Counted from the stretch's first letter, positions 27,426 through 36,807 are shown. The stretch is DNA of 64,000 bases from Geobacteraceae bacterium (GCA_025355325.1 JANXZX010000200.1:1-64000); one strand, 5' to 3'. Numbers and translations: made by a program. The notes: generated from the letters alone by a model not told the origin.

Positions 27426-30400
27426 TCAATCGGCCTCCTCCACAAGTCTCAGCAGGTGGTCATAATCCAGATCAAGGGCCAGTTGCATGAGAACTTTGCC
27501 GACGAATGGATCTGTAATGGCAATTTTTTCAACTGCCTTTATGGCTTGATTGGTATCCAGTGCAATAACTGCCGAGAGTAATTCGTTACGCAGCTCCGGC
27601 GTCATTGCCTTTCGCATCTGCTGTGCAGAAAACCCGCTGTTTGCTTCCTGCGATACTGTTTCTTCACTCTCGTTGTCATAAAGGTACACCAGGCCCAGGT
27701 GTTTCCTCATTATGTCGAATATTTCCTGCTCCAGAAACGGCTTGCGAACAAATTCGTCAAAACCGGCCGTCATGATCGAATCACGATCTTCCAGCAGTCC
27801 GCTGGCGGTAAGGGCGGCTATTCCAATCTTTTCGCCCCATGAACTCCCTTTGATTCGACGGGCCGCTTCCATTCCATCCATCACCGGCATACGAATATCC
27901 ATCCAGATAAAGTGGGGGTGCCACTCAGACGCAATTTCCACGGCTTCAAGCCCGTTAACTGCTTCCCGTACATCAAAACCGGTCATTTGCAGAAGCTTGA
28001 CAAGTAATGCGCGACTTTCCATCACATCCTCGGCAACAAGAATACGGGGGACAGCTTGTCCTGGGGCCAACCCCATAACCCGTTTCTGTGTAACTGTTTT
28101 CTCCCCGGGTATGTCGGTTTTCGTCCCCTCCATGATCGGGAGATCAACGCGAAATACGCTCCCTTTTCCCACAGTGCTCGACAGCGTGATATCGCCGCCC
28201 AGCATGCGGGCGAATTTTCTACTGATAGGCATTCCCAGTCCGGTGCCACCCACAACCTGTCTGCCGCTGGCCGTCTGCTCAAACGCCTGAAACACCTTTT
28301 CAAGTTCTTCGTTTGCTATGCCAGGGCCGGTATCTTCAACTTCCAGCAGCAGCCATTTATCACTGGTTGAGTTACCCCTCAAGGAAGCCCGGACGGCGAT
28401 CCCGCCCTCTTCGGTAAACTTGATTGCGTTACCGATCAGATTTATCAGTATCTGACGCAATTTCCCCTCGTCGGTCAGCACGTACCGGGGCAGATCTTGC
28501 ATCCCGTCCAGTATGAACTGCAAGTTCTTGGCGGCTGCCTTTAATCGAAACATTGCATAAACATCCGAAATTACAGCGCCGAGATCAAACTCGGTAGTCT
28601 CGATATGGATTCGCTGAGCTTCTATTCTTGATATCTCCAGAACATCGTTAATCAAGGAAAGCAGGTGTTCGCCACTACGATTGATGGTCCCCAAATGCTC
28701 GCGCTGTTCGGGGCTGATGGTGTTATCTCTCTGCATAAGCCTGGAATACCCCAGGATGGCGTTTAACGGAGTTCGCAATTCATGACTCATATGCGACAAA
28801 AAAACGCTTTTGGCCTTGTTGGCGGTTTCGGCATGTTCCTTGGCGTCTCTCAGCGCTTTGGTTCGCTCCTCCACCGTAAGCTCCAGAGAGTCGTGCGCCA
28901 CTTTCAAGGCTTTTTCAGCCTTTTTACGTTCTGTTATCACCCGGATCGACTCGATTGCCCCGGCCTGGTTCCCATGCTGATCGTACAGCCGGGCCGCAGT
29001 AGCCATAAAATAGGCATCTTGACCCTTGAAATTCGGCACATGGATTTCTTCATACAACAGACCTTCCGGGGTCATTCCCAGGCCCTCATATCCTCCTTCT
29101 ATATAGGCCTTGATCGGATCTGCAACCAGATCGATGAGCATCGGGCGGTTTGTTCCGTAGAATGCCTTAGAGTAAGCATAGTCACCCTTGCCCAGCATAT
29201 CCCCGGCGACAATTCCGGTCAGTGTTTCCATAGCCCTGTTCCAGGAAATAACCGTGCCGGCGTGGTCGATTACATACGTTGCATCCGGCAGAAAATCTAT
29301 AATTGACCCCAAAAACTGCTCTGACCCTCTGAGTGCTTCTTCTACCTGTACCCGCTCGTTGATCTGGGTATCGCGTTCACGGACCTTTTCTTCCAGTTCA
29401 GTAAAATGTGAGTTCAGCAACACCTCTCTCTCCTGATAGAAATCGACTGTTCTCCTGAGATCGGCGGGAGTAACATTCAGATCGGCAAGAATCTCGGCAT
29501 ATACCTCGGATATTTCTTTAGATTCCTTGCTGCTCAGGCTCATTCCCCGCTTAATTGCCTCCCTGGCGGAAGCGGCCCCGACAAAGCCTGCAAGTTCCCT
29601 TTCAATCATGTTGTGGAAGTCAAACAGCTCTGACGCGTAGATCCATTGTTTTTCATAAATGCCTACCGCCCTGAGGCATTTCAGGCAAGATTCCTTCGCC
29701 TTTTTCTTGTCAATGTATTGGCACAAAACCAGTTCAGCTTCTTCGCACTTTTCCTCCAGATTTATGTCTGCCTCTCCTTGAATCGGGCGGTTCATGACGG
29801 AATCACCGGACAGGACGTCCACGAACTCTCCTGCAATACTTCGTTCCGTTTTGCTCTGTTCAAAGTAAAGCGAGCCGAGGACAAAGAAGCTGATATTGAA
29901 AGCCATGGACCAGAAAAATGTGTGGCTGACCGGAGCAAAGCCACTCAGACCAAACAGCTGCTCCGGTCGGAGCAGGGCTATCCCGAATGGGCCGGATTCC
30001 AGAAGTGTGGTCGGCAGCCAGCCGCTCTTGATGAGTGAAGGGAGGAACATAGTGTAGAACCAGACCAGGAAACCGGCGCCTAATCCCGAGAGAGCACCTG
30101 CCTTGTTGCCGCCCCGCCAGAATATCCCGCCAAGAATGGGTGGAGCAAATTGCAGCATGGCGGCAAATGAGACAAGGCCAATTGAGGTCAGCGCATACGA
30201 ATTGCCCGCCTGTCTCTCAAACCAGTAACCGAGCGAAATAACAGCTCCGACCGCTACCCAGCGGCATTTCAGGAGATGCCGTTTCAGGAATGACAGCCGC
30301 TCATTATTACCGATAAGCGGAAGGAGGAGATGGTTGGTCATCATGGTGGACAGCGTCATTGAGCAGACCATGATCATTCCGGTGGCGGCCGAGAAACCGC

Positions 30401-31412
30401 CGATAAATGTCAGGACGGTCAGCCATGAGGGCCCGAAACGGAGTGGCAGGACCAGGGCAAACCCATCGGCGCCACTGATCGGGAGCCCCTTCAGGAGACC
30501 TCCAATACCGACGGGAAAAGTGAACAGGGTAATAAGAAGCATATAGAGCGGGAACATCCACATGGCGGTTCTGATATGGTTTTCGTCCGGATTTTCCACC
30601 ACAGCGACGTGAAACTGGTGCGGCAGAAAGACCACTACGCACATGGAAAAAATAAGTGTTGAGGTCCAGGGTATATAGGGAGCTTCCTCTTTTCCGCCAA
30701 AACTCATCAAATAGCTGTGGGAGCTTTTAGACAAGCGGACGAAGATATCACTAAATCCATCGAATAGGCCGTACGTCACAAAAATACCAACGGCCAGAAA
30801 CGCCACAAGTTTTACCACACTCTCCAGGGCCAATATCGTTACCATGCCTTGATGCCGCTCCGATGAATCAAGCCGCCTGACTCCGAAGCTGATTGTCAGA
30901 AATATCAGCAAAATGACTATAAGATCGCTGGTGAATCGATCTACGGAACCGGTTGCCAGGAGTTCAGGCGCTTTGATAATGCCAACAGCGGAAAAGATTG
31001 ATTTCAATTGCAGGGCGATATACGGGGTAGTTCCGATGAGAGCGATCATGGTCGCCAATGCTGCAATAGCTGACGACTTATCGTAGCGCGCCGATATGAA
31101 ATCAGCGATGCTGGTAATATGATACAGCTTCTTGATACGAACAAGTTTGCGGAGCACTGTCCACCACAGTAGGACGGAAAGTGTGGGCCCGAGATACAGC
31201 GCAAGAAACATCAGGCCTGATTTGGTGGCATTTCCGACGCTCCCGTAATAAGTCCATGCGGTGCAATAAATTGCCAGAGAAAGGGTGTAAACAACCGGGG
31301 AATTGGCCCATTTCCTGCCGCGACTACCTTTCCTCTCAACCCACAATGCCACCGCGAACAGGCACCCGATATACAGTATAATGACAGCAATGAGAGTAAG
31401 CGGGTTAATCAT
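27426..31412 (-). CDS. CbrA-like transporter-hybrid sensor kinase, upstream copy
   Basis: 1,328 residues with the same order of parts as its downstream paralogue: SLC5-like transporter, STAC-type linker (ELFDFHNMIERELAGFVGAAS), PAS (FLPDATYVIDHAGTVISWN), HisKA (LSHMSHELRTPLNAILGYS), HATPase (LIGNAIKFTE, GTGLGMPISRKFAR), receiver (WMDIRMPVMDG) and a helical tail. Of the first 60 residues of the two proteins, 55 are identical. The PAS domain and tail differ more, which suggests separate inputs or partners. I start at the ATG at 31412, which matches the paralogue and lies one base after the stop of a small membrane protein gene; an upstream in-frame start would add 11 residues. Confidence 0.92.
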   Translation of the reverse strand: MINPLTLIAVIILYIGCLFAVALWVERKGSRGRKWANSPVVYTLSLAIYCTAWTYYGSVGNATKSGLMFLALYLGPTLSVLLWWTVLRKLVRIKKLYHITSIADFISARYDKSSAIAALATMIALIGTTPYIALQLKSIFSAVGIIKAPELLATGSVDRFTSDLIVILLIFLTISFGVRRLDSSERHQGMVTILALESVVKLVAFLAVGIFVTYGLFDGFSDIFVRLSKSSHSYLMSFGGKEEAPYIPWTSTLIFSMCVVVFLPHQFHVAVVENPDENHIRTAMWMFPLYMLLITLFTFPVGIGGLLKGLPISGADGFALVLPLRFGPSWLTVLTFIGGFSAATGMIMVCSMTLSTMMTNHLLLPLIGNNERLSFLKRHLLKCRWVAVGAVISLGYWFERQAGNSYALTSIGLVSFAAMLQFAPPILGGIFWRGGNKAGALSGLGAGFLVWFYTMFLPSLIKSGWLPTTLLESGPFGIALLRPEQLFGLSGFAPVSHTFFWSMAFNISFFVLGSLYFEQSKTERSIAGEFVDVLSGDSVMNRPIQGEADINLEEKCEEAELVLCQYIDKKKAKESCLKCLRAVGIYEKQWIYASELFDFHNMIERELAGFVGAASAREAIKRGMSLSSKESKEISEVYAEILADLNVTPADLRRTVDFYQEREVLLNSHFTELEEKVRERDTQINERVQVEEALRGSEQFLGSIIDFLPDATYVIDHAGTVISWNRAMETLTGIVAGDMLGKGDYAYSKAFYGTNRPMLIDLVADPIKAYIEGGYEGLGMTPEGLLYEEIHVPNFKGQDAYFMATAARLYDQHGNQAGAIESIRVITERKKAEKALKVAHDSLELTVEERTKALRDAKEHAETANKAKSVFLSHMSHELRTPLNAILGYSRLMQRDNTISPEQREHLGTINRSGEHLLSLINDVLEISRIEAQRIHIETTEFDLGAVISDVYAMFRLKAAAKNLQFILDGMQDLPRYVLTDEGKLRQILINLIGNAIKFTEEGGIAVRASLRGNSTSDKWLLLEVEDTGPGIANEELEKVFQAFEQTASGRQVVGGTGLGMPISRKFARMLGGDITLSSTVGKGSVFRVDLPIMEGTKTDIPGEKTVTQKRVMGLAPGQAVPRILVAEDVMESRALLVKLLQMTGFDVREAVNGLEAVEIASEWHPHFIWMDIRMPVMDGMEAARRIKGSSWGEKIGIAALTASGLLEDRDSIMTAGFDEFVRKPFLEQEIFDIMRKHLGLVYLYDNESEETVSQEANSGFSAQQMRKAMTPELRNELLSAVIALDTNQAIKAVEKIAITDPFVGKVLMQLALDLDYDHLLRLVEEAD

Positions 31413-31413
31413 G

Positions 31414-31650
31414 TCATCCCTCGCCTGACTCTTCATTCGTACCATGGCTCGAATGGGATGGTTTCAAGCTTAGGGATATCAGCGCTATCAGCAATATGAC
31501 AATTCCCCATACAAGAAACAGATAGATAAATATGGAGGAATCATGCGTCCTGTCCACAATGGTTATTATCGGCCATCCGAACAGGGCGAAAAAAAACAGG
31601 AATAAGAACATCTCCAGGCTGGCCAAATTGTCATTTGAAAGGTGCTTCAT
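31414..31650 (-). CDS. Small two-helix membrane protein coupled to the transporter-kinase
   Basis: 78 residues from the ATG at 31650, preceded by GTGAGGC. Two hydrophobic segments are evident (MFLFLFFFALFGWPIITIV and YLFLVWGIVILLIALISLSL), joined by a short charged loop, with a polar tail. The stop codon is one base before the start of the downstream transporter-hybrid kinase, so translation is coupled. Small hydrophobic proteins are found before cbrA in pseudomonads (CbrX) and beside some SLC5 symporters; this gene fits that pattern in size, topology and position. A role as accessory subunit is an inference. Confidence 0.78.
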   Translation of the reverse strand: MKHLSNDNLASLEMFLFLFFFALFGWPIITIVDRTHDSSIFIYLFLVWGIVILLIALISLSLKPSHSSHGTNEESGEG

Positions 31651-31957
31651 ATGTGCCTCACAATAAATAAAACCGTGCTTTATTAAAACATAGATAAACT
31701 TAGACCATTCCATATACATTGGTTCATAAATATATACTATAATTTCACCATAGCTGCTGCATGTCAATTAAATATTTTACTTGAAATACAGTAGTTTAAT
31801 TAGAATTCAGAGTGTTAGACATTGGTAAGTGTCCGTGTCTCATCGAATTGAACCGCTAAAGTATCGTATATAATATACTAATTATACGATTCTATTGTTT
31901 TTTGGTGTATACCTGTGTTTTATGTTGTTAGCTTGAACAGTCGCCGGACGTACAAAA

Positions 31958-31997
31958 AGGTCAGAATTTATCAACATTGTTTGGTAAATTCTGACCT
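31958..31997. repeat. Long imperfect inverted repeat in intergenic DNA
   Basis: AGGTCAGAATTTATCAA (31958-31974) pairs with TTGGTAAATTCTGACCT (31981-31997) over 17 positions with one G-T wobble and a six-base loop. No T tract follows on either strand, so it is not a standard terminator, although it stands only 23 bp from one. It could be an end of a small mobile repeat or an RNA processing/stability hairpin. Confidence 0.6.
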
Positions 31998-32013
31998 GAT
32001 TCCAATTTAAAAT

Positions 32014-32054
32014 CAAAAAAAGCAGACAAGATTCGTGACGACATCTTGTCTGCT
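32014..32054 (-). terminator. Intrinsic terminator after the phosphate transport genes
   Basis: Read on the minus strand, a perfect 12-bp stem (AGCAGACAAGAT and its complement, plus-strand arms 32021-32032 and 32043-32054) with a 10-base loop is followed by seven T residues. It lies about 65 bp past the PiT stop codon. Confidence 0.9.
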
Positions 32055-32120
32055 TTCGGGGCTCTGTATTTTTTGACTGATCAGAGGTTACGTTATGTGT
32101 GTTGGCGCCTCAATGTTGGT

Positions 32121-33122
32121 TTACTTCCCCAATAGCGGGCTCATGACTTGATAGCATAGATAGCTGACCAGAGCGGCAGCCGGAATAGTCAGAACCCAGG
32201 CGGTCAAAATCCGTTTTGCCACATTCCAGTTGACCGCATTCAGGCTTTTAGAAAGCCCGACACCTAAAATCGATGAGGTGACCACATGAGTGGTACTGGT
32301 CGGGAGGCCGAGCATGGAAGCTCCCAGAATTACACAGGTGGATGCCGAATCTACTGAGAAGCCGGTCATCGGCTGCAACTTTACGAAATCACGACCGACT
32401 GTTTTGATGATGCGCCAGCCACCTGCGGCGGTGCCAAGTGCCATCGCCAGCGCACAGGTGAGCTTTACCCACGTCGGGACCTCAAAGGTCGGTATTGCTC
32501 CGTAGCTGAGCAGGGCCATGGTGATAACCCCCATTGACTTCTGCGCATCGGCAGTGCCGTGGGAAAAAGCCATAAAGGCAGCTGATAGAATCTGCATTTT
32601 GCGGAAACCACGGTTAACCCCGGCGGGAGAGCGAAATTGCAGGACCCGTGAAAAAATAACAACGAAAATAAATCCGGCGATGACCCCCAGGATCGGGGAG
32701 AGAATCAATGCAAGGATGATTTTTTTAAGCCCGCCCCATAACAGTGCCGATGGCCCGACATGGGCAATAACCGCCCCGATCAGCCCGCCCACTATGGCGT
32801 GGGATGAAGACGAGGGGAGCCCGAAGTACCAGGTCATGATGTTCCATATGATGGCGCCGATGACGCCAGCCAAAACGACCATCTGGGTAAGCTGATCGGC
32901 ACTGATGATGCCGGTGCCGATGGTTTTAGCAACTTTAGTAAACGCCATGGCACCCAAAAAATTGAGGCTTGCGGCCAATACAATGGCAGACTTGACGGAG
33001 AGCGCGCGGGTGGAAACGCTGGTGGCAATGGCATTGGCCGTGTCGTGGAATCCGTTGATGTAATCGAAGAGAAGCGCCGCGAGAATTACCAGGCAGAGCA
33101 TCACAAAAGCGGGATCAAGCAT
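32121..33122 (-). CDS. pit: PiT-family inorganic phosphate transporter
   Basis: 333 residues, about ten membrane helices. The family signatures appear twice as an inverted repeat: DYINGFHDTANAIATSVSTRALS near the start and FSHGTADAQKSMGVI near residue 190. SSSSHAIVGGLIGA and TSTTHVVTSSILGVG are the matching loops. It should import phosphate (often as a neutral metal phosphate) with protons or sodium. It is short compared with E. coli PitA, as is usual for this bacterial subgroup. It overlaps the upstream DUF47 gene by 8 bp. Confidence 0.95.
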   Translation of the reverse strand: MLDPAFVMLCLVILAALLFDYINGFHDTANAIATSVSTRALSVKSAIVLAASLNFLGAMAFTKVAKTIGTGIISADQLTQMVVLAGVIGAIIWNIMTWYFGLPSSSSHAIVGGLIGAVIAHVGPSALLWGGLKKIILALILSPILGVIAGFIFVVIFSRVLQFRSPAGVNRGFRKMQILSAAFMAFSHGTADAQKSMGVITMALLSYGAIPTFEVPTWVKLTCALAMALGTAAGGWRIIKTVGRDFVKLQPMTGFSVDSASTCVILGASMLGLPTSTTHVVTSSILGVGLSKSLNAVNWNVAKRILTAWVLTIPAAALVSYLCYQVMSPLLGK

Positions 33123-33735
33123 TCTTTACCACCACGCTTTCAAGGATATTGGAAGCATCTTCGCATCGGTCGGTTGCCTTTTCGAGTGTCTCGTAAATTT
33201 CCTTCCATTTTATCAACTGTATGGGATCCTTCTCTTCGTCAAACAATCGGCTGATAGCTTCACGAGATACCCGATCTGCTTCATTCTCAAGCGAGTTGAT
33301 CTCAACGCAGGCTTCAAAAATCTGCTCGTTGGTTTTTTTACCGAGCATGGCAACCGCTTTGTCTACCGCATGGCACGATTGTAGAATTATGAATCCAAGA
33401 GACTTAGCTTCAGGCGGAATGGCTTCGACATTGTACATGATGATCCGTTGGGCGGAGGCATCAATCAAGTCAAGAATATCATCAAGCTTGGAGGCAAGCG
33501 CATAAATATCCTCCCGATCCAGTGGCGTTATAAAGGTTTTGTTGAGGGTCTGGATGATTTCGTGGGTCAGGGAGTCCCCTTTGTGTTCGATGTCCTTGAT
33601 TTTGCGCTGGCTTTCCGGCGGGTTTTCAAAGTTATCAAGCATATCCTTGAGAAGCTTGGCACCGACTATAATATTTTCAGTCATCTCCTTGAAAAGTTTA
33701 AAGAATTTTTCTTCTTTTGGAATAAATCCGAACAT
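33115..33735 (-). CDS. DUF47/TIGR00153 phosphate transport accessory protein (PhoU-like)
   Basis: 206 residues, all helical. FFKLFKEMTENIIVGAKLL, the E(x)xxD(x)xxH-like IKDIEHKGDSLTHEI, and LDREDIYALASKLDDILDLID are the conserved DUF47 blocks; these acidic motifs resemble the metal-binding bundles of PhoU. The family nearly always sits beside a PiT transporter and is thought to control it. Here it is the first gene of the pair, overlapping pit by 8 bp. Confidence 0.93.
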   Translation of the reverse strand: MFGFIPKEEKFFKLFKEMTENIIVGAKLLKDMLDNFENPPESQRKIKDIEHKGDSLTHEIIQTLNKTFITPLDREDIYALASKLDDILDLIDASAQRIIMYNVEAIPPEAKSLGFIILQSCHAVDKAVAMLGKKTNEQIFEACVEINSLENEADRVSREAISRLFDEEKDPIQLIKWKEIYETLEKATDRCEDASNILESVVVKNA

Positions 33736-33964
33736 TGGTACGCCTCCGTAATTTGATCATGCCGACTTCGTTTAAAACTTATGATAAATAGCATATTTTT
33801 GACTTTCATTACAGCCAAATTTTTCTCACAAACGTCAAGGCCTATGACATGGAAAAAAGTTTAATTAGCAACAATTTTTCTAGCCTGATATCTGACTTAT
33901 GGCGGGCAAGCAAATACAGGAAAACTGTGGGTAAAGCAGATATGGACAAGTAACACATCCGAAG

Positions 33965-34960
33965 TTATCGCACCATTCCGGCAGCCATTCTAATTGCTGC
34001 CAGCAGGCTCTTTTCCGAGGCTCTTCCCGTACCGGCCAGGTTATAGGCGGTGCCGTGATCGACAGAGGTGCGGATAATCGGCAGCCCCAGAGTAATGTTC
34101 ACGGCATCATCGAAATGCAGCATTTTGAGCGGGATCAGCCCCTGGTCGTGATACATGGCGACAACGCCGTCATAGCTTCCCTGTTGGGCAAAATGGAACA
34201 GGGTGTCGGCCGATAGCGGGCCTTCCGCGTTGATCCCCTCCCGCCGGGCCGCTAATATGGCCGGTTCGATAATCTCTATTTCCTCGCTGCCGAATTTCCC
34301 CGCTTCGCCACAATGCGGATTGAGGGCCAATACCGCAAGTCTTGGCGAAGTGCTGCCGGTTAAAAGCGAAATCCCTTCAGAGGTGATGCGAATGGTCTTC
34401 AGTACCTGTTCAAAGGTAATCAGGCGCGGGACTTGGACGAGCGCTTCATGGATTGTCACCAGGCTGACCCGGAGCACATCACCCGCCAGCATCATAACGA
34501 AGTCGTTACTACCGCACAATTCAGCCAGCAGTTCGGTGTGACCGGGGTAGTCGTGACCGGCTCGATGCATAGCCTCTTTGCTGATCGGTGCGGTCGCCAT
34601 TGCTGCTGTTTGTGCGGTGCGGCAGAGCGCTGCCGCATGGCAGATGTAGCGAAAGACAGCATCCCCGGCTGCTATCGAAGGGGCGCCATACACCATGTCT
34701 GCTTCGGTCAGCTGTGAAAGTGCCATTAGTGGAACAGCTTCATCAGTAACAGCCCGTGCGTCTTCGGCTGAGGCTACTTCGCAGATTTTCAGGGTAGAAC
34801 CGCAGACAACCAGCGCCCGTTCGAGCGCCAACCGGTCTCCTATAACCAACGGAACACAGACTTGGGCAACTTCCAGTGTTTGCAGCGCCTTTACGATAAT
34901 TTCCGGGCCGACTCCAGAGGGGTCTCCCATAGTAATAGCGATAATCGGACGATGTGGCAT
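33965..34960 (-). CDS. pdxA: 4-hydroxythreonine-4-phosphate dehydrogenase
   Basis: 331 residues, typical PdxA length. The N-terminus IAITMGDPSGVGPEI, metal ligands in GHTELLAELC, NPHCGEAGKFG and YHDQGLIPLK, and the closing TSVDHGTAYNLAGTGRASE are characteristic. PdxA oxidises and decarboxylates 4-phosphohydroxy-threonine in the pyridoxal phosphate pathway, delivering the product to PdxJ. It starts one base after the stop of cbiG, at the end of a cobalamin operon, so its expression follows corrinoid synthesis. A PdxA-like side role cannot be excluded. Confidence 0.92.
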   Translation of the reverse strand: MPHRPIIAITMGDPSGVGPEIIVKALQTLEVAQVCVPLVIGDRLALERALVVCGSTLKICEVASAEDARAVTDEAVPLMALSQLTEADMVYGAPSIAAGDAVFRYICHAAALCRTAQTAAMATAPISKEAMHRAGHDYPGHTELLAELCGSNDFVMMLAGDVLRVSLVTIHEALVQVPRLITFEQVLKTIRITSEGISLLTGSTSPRLAVLALNPHCGEAGKFGSEEIEIIEPAILAARREGINAEGPLSADTLFHFAQQGSYDGVVAMYHDQGLIPLKMLHFDDAVNITLGLPIIRTSVDHGTAYNLAGTGRASEKSLLAAIRMAAGMVR

Positions 34961-34961
34961 T

Positions 34962-36026
34962 TTATCCTTCCTTCAGTTCCGCAATCGCTAAGGTGACATT
35001 CGCGGATTTGACCTTCTCCAGTAGCAACCGTCCACCACCGGAGGCAAGAATTGCGGCAGGTTCTGCGACACCCGCGACCCCGACCGCGTCGAGGGCATGT
35101 GTGGAGGGAGGCGAAGGAAAGGCAACCTGATTCAGATCTTTGTTTTCAAAACAGCGCAGTGGGACGCCAATTCGCTCCGCATATTGTATCAGGCCGACTT
35201 CGTCACGTTTTGCTGCCACCGAGGCGATGCAGCAGATGCTTTTCTGAGAGAGAGCCAGTCGCGAGAGGTGAAGAGTCACGAATTCATCAATTTCATCAAC
35301 TGATGTGCTGCGATTGCAGCCGATGCCGAGTATCAGGTTGCGAGGGAGTAAAATCAGTACGTTCTCCCGGTTGATTTGCTCTGGCAGAATCGTATTGGTG
35401 ACAATCAGCAGGCCGCTCGCCGCGCTTTCAATAGCCTCGGCGGAGGTTGCGTGAAATGTCACCTTGCCACGGCCATTCAGCCAGGAACGGGCTCTCCCGG
35501 TCGGATCGCACACAGCTATTTCTTTATTATCGAGCATAAGTGTGTTGAGGATCTTGACCCGGCTGATGTCATCGATAACCCACCCCTGTTCTTTGGCGAG
35601 CATATCGAAGGAGGGGAGATCATGTGTGTCGGTGGCGGTGGTGATGACCGGGCGGCCATTGGAGATGACGGCACAGCTTTCAGCCAGTTCGTTGGCGCCA
35701 CCCAGATGTCCGGAGAGGAGAGAAATAGCGTGTCTGCCGGCATCATCCATGACAACTACCGCTGGATCCGAGGTCTTCGACTCCAGCAGTGGCGCGATCA
35801 TACGAACCACAATACCAGTTGACATAATAAGCACGAGACCGTCGTACTGTTTCCAGAGACGTGCAAGCAAATGTCGTAATTCGGTCGGCTCAAAACAGTG
35901 GCACGGGCGGGTGAGTTGATCGGCATAGCGGGATGATACATAACATTCACCAACGGTCATGGATTCACACAATCTCTGACCCAGTTGGGCTCCTCTTCCG
36001 GTTATTGCAACGACTGCGATGCGCAT
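34962..36026 (-). CDS. cbiG: Cobalt-precorrin-5A hydrolase CbiG
   Basis: 354 residues. CbiG opens the delta-lactone of cobalt-precorrin-5A and releases acetaldehyde, a step specific to the anaerobic (early cobalt insertion) cobalamin route. The N-terminal domain (MRIAVVAITGRGAQLGQRL, IMSTGIVVRMIAPLLESKTSDPAVVV in overlapping pieces, LLSGHLGGANELA) and the C-terminal CobE-like domain (LILGIGCNRSTS, FPSPPSTHALDAVGVAGVAEPAAIL region) are both present. The ATG chosen lies one base after the stop of the CobM gene; the 35 residues upstream of it overlap that gene and do not resemble the family. Confidence 0.93.
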   Translation of the reverse strand: MRIAVVAITGRGAQLGQRLCESMTVGECYVSSRYADQLTRPCHCFEPTELRHLLARLWKQYDGLVLIMSTGIVVRMIAPLLESKTSDPAVVVMDDAGRHAISLLSGHLGGANELAESCAVISNGRPVITTATDTHDLPSFDMLAKEQGWVIDDISRVKILNTLMLDNKEIAVCDPTGRARSWLNGRGKVTFHATSAEAIESAASGLLIVTNTILPEQINRENVLILLPRNLILGIGCNRSTSVDEIDEFVTLHLSRLALSQKSICCIASVAAKRDEVGLIQYAERIGVPLRCFENKDLNQVAFPSPPSTHALDAVGVAGVAEPAAILASGGGRLLLEKVKSANVTLAIAELKEG

Positions 36027-36027
36027 A

Positions 36028-36807
36028 TCAGGCAACGTGTCCTTCCCGGAAACCGTGGGTAAAACTGCCGTCGTACAGCAGTGATTTTGCCTTAAGACCT
36101 TCACGGCGGGCTGCCAGGACATCTCCGACAATGATCAGTGCCTGACGGTCGATGCCTGCTTCATGGACTTTGTCGGCCAGATCAGCCAGAGTACATCGAA
36201 TAATCTGCTCGTCATCCCATGAAGCGCGGCAGACAACGGCAGCAGGCGTAGCGGCCGTATAGCCCCCCTGCAACAACTGGTCAACGACCTTTTCAACCAT
36301 GCCGACCGAAAGGTAGATCAGCATTGTGGCTCCAATACGTGCAATGGTGCTTAACTGTTCGCGCTCCGGTACCGGGGTGCGTCCCTCAATACGGGTGATG
36401 ATGACAGTCTGGGAAAGTTCCGGCAGGGTCAGTTCCTGTTTGAGCGCGGCCGCAGCAGCAAAGGCGCTGGTGACGCCCGGCACAACCTGATAGTCGACAT
36501 CCAATCGGTCGAGTGCCTCCATCTGCTCCTGAATGGCACCGTAGATGGATGGGTCGCCAGTGTGCAGTCTGACAACGCTCTTATTGGATGCGATGGCATC
36601 CATCATGACGGTAACGACTTCTGAGAGAGTCATCCCTGCGGAATCATAAACGTCTGCTTTTGTCGCGTAAAGCTGAACCAGTTTCCGGTCCACGAGGCTG
36701 CCTGCATAAATGACGACATCGGCATGCCGCAGAAGGCGTGCGCCACGAATCGTGATCAGATCAGCTGCTCCCGGCCCGGCACCTACAAAAAATATTCTGG
36801 CGGACAT
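36028..36807 (-). CDS. cobM: Precorrin-4/cobalt-precorrin-4 C11-methyltransferase
   Basis: 259 residues of the tetrapyrrole methylase family, subgroup CobM/CbiF. FFVGAGPGAADLITIRGARLL is the first SAM-site loop, VVRLHTGDPSIYGAIQEQ the second, and VVPGVTSAFAAAAALKQELTLPE the third. Given CbiG beside it and CbiET elsewhere, the substrate is probably cobalt-precorrin-4 (CbiF activity). It is the first gene of the minus-strand cobM-cbiG-pdxA group with 1-bp gaps. I see no cobalamin riboswitch upstream. Confidence 0.94.
   Translation of the reverse strand: MSARIFFVGAGPGAADLITIRGARLLRHADVVIYAGSLVDRKLVQLYATKADVYDSAGMTLSEVVTVMMDAIASNKSVVRLHTGDPSIYGAIQEQMEALDRLDVDYQVVPGVTSAFAAAAALKQELTLPELSQTVIITRIEGRTPVPEREQLSTIARIGATMLIYLSVGMVEKVVDQLLQGGYTAATPAAVVCRASWDDEQIIRCTLADLADKVHEAGIDRQALIIVGDVLAARREGLKAKSLLYDGSFTHGFREGHVA

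Larger units (their letters stand above)
31651..32120. other. AT-rich 470-bp intergenic region with two hairpins
   Basis: No coding sequence is apparent. It carries the leader of the small membrane protein gene (minus strand, AT-rich near 31720-31760), an unassigned 17-bp inverted repeat near 31958-31997, and the terminator of the phosphate transport operon at 32021-32054. The stretch 31790-31950 shows no motif I can name. Confidence 0.6.

Noticed and set aside
23412-31412. Assembly artefact as cause of the duplicated kinase genes
   Set aside because: The copies differ at many positions, including whole PAS and tail regions, so both are real.
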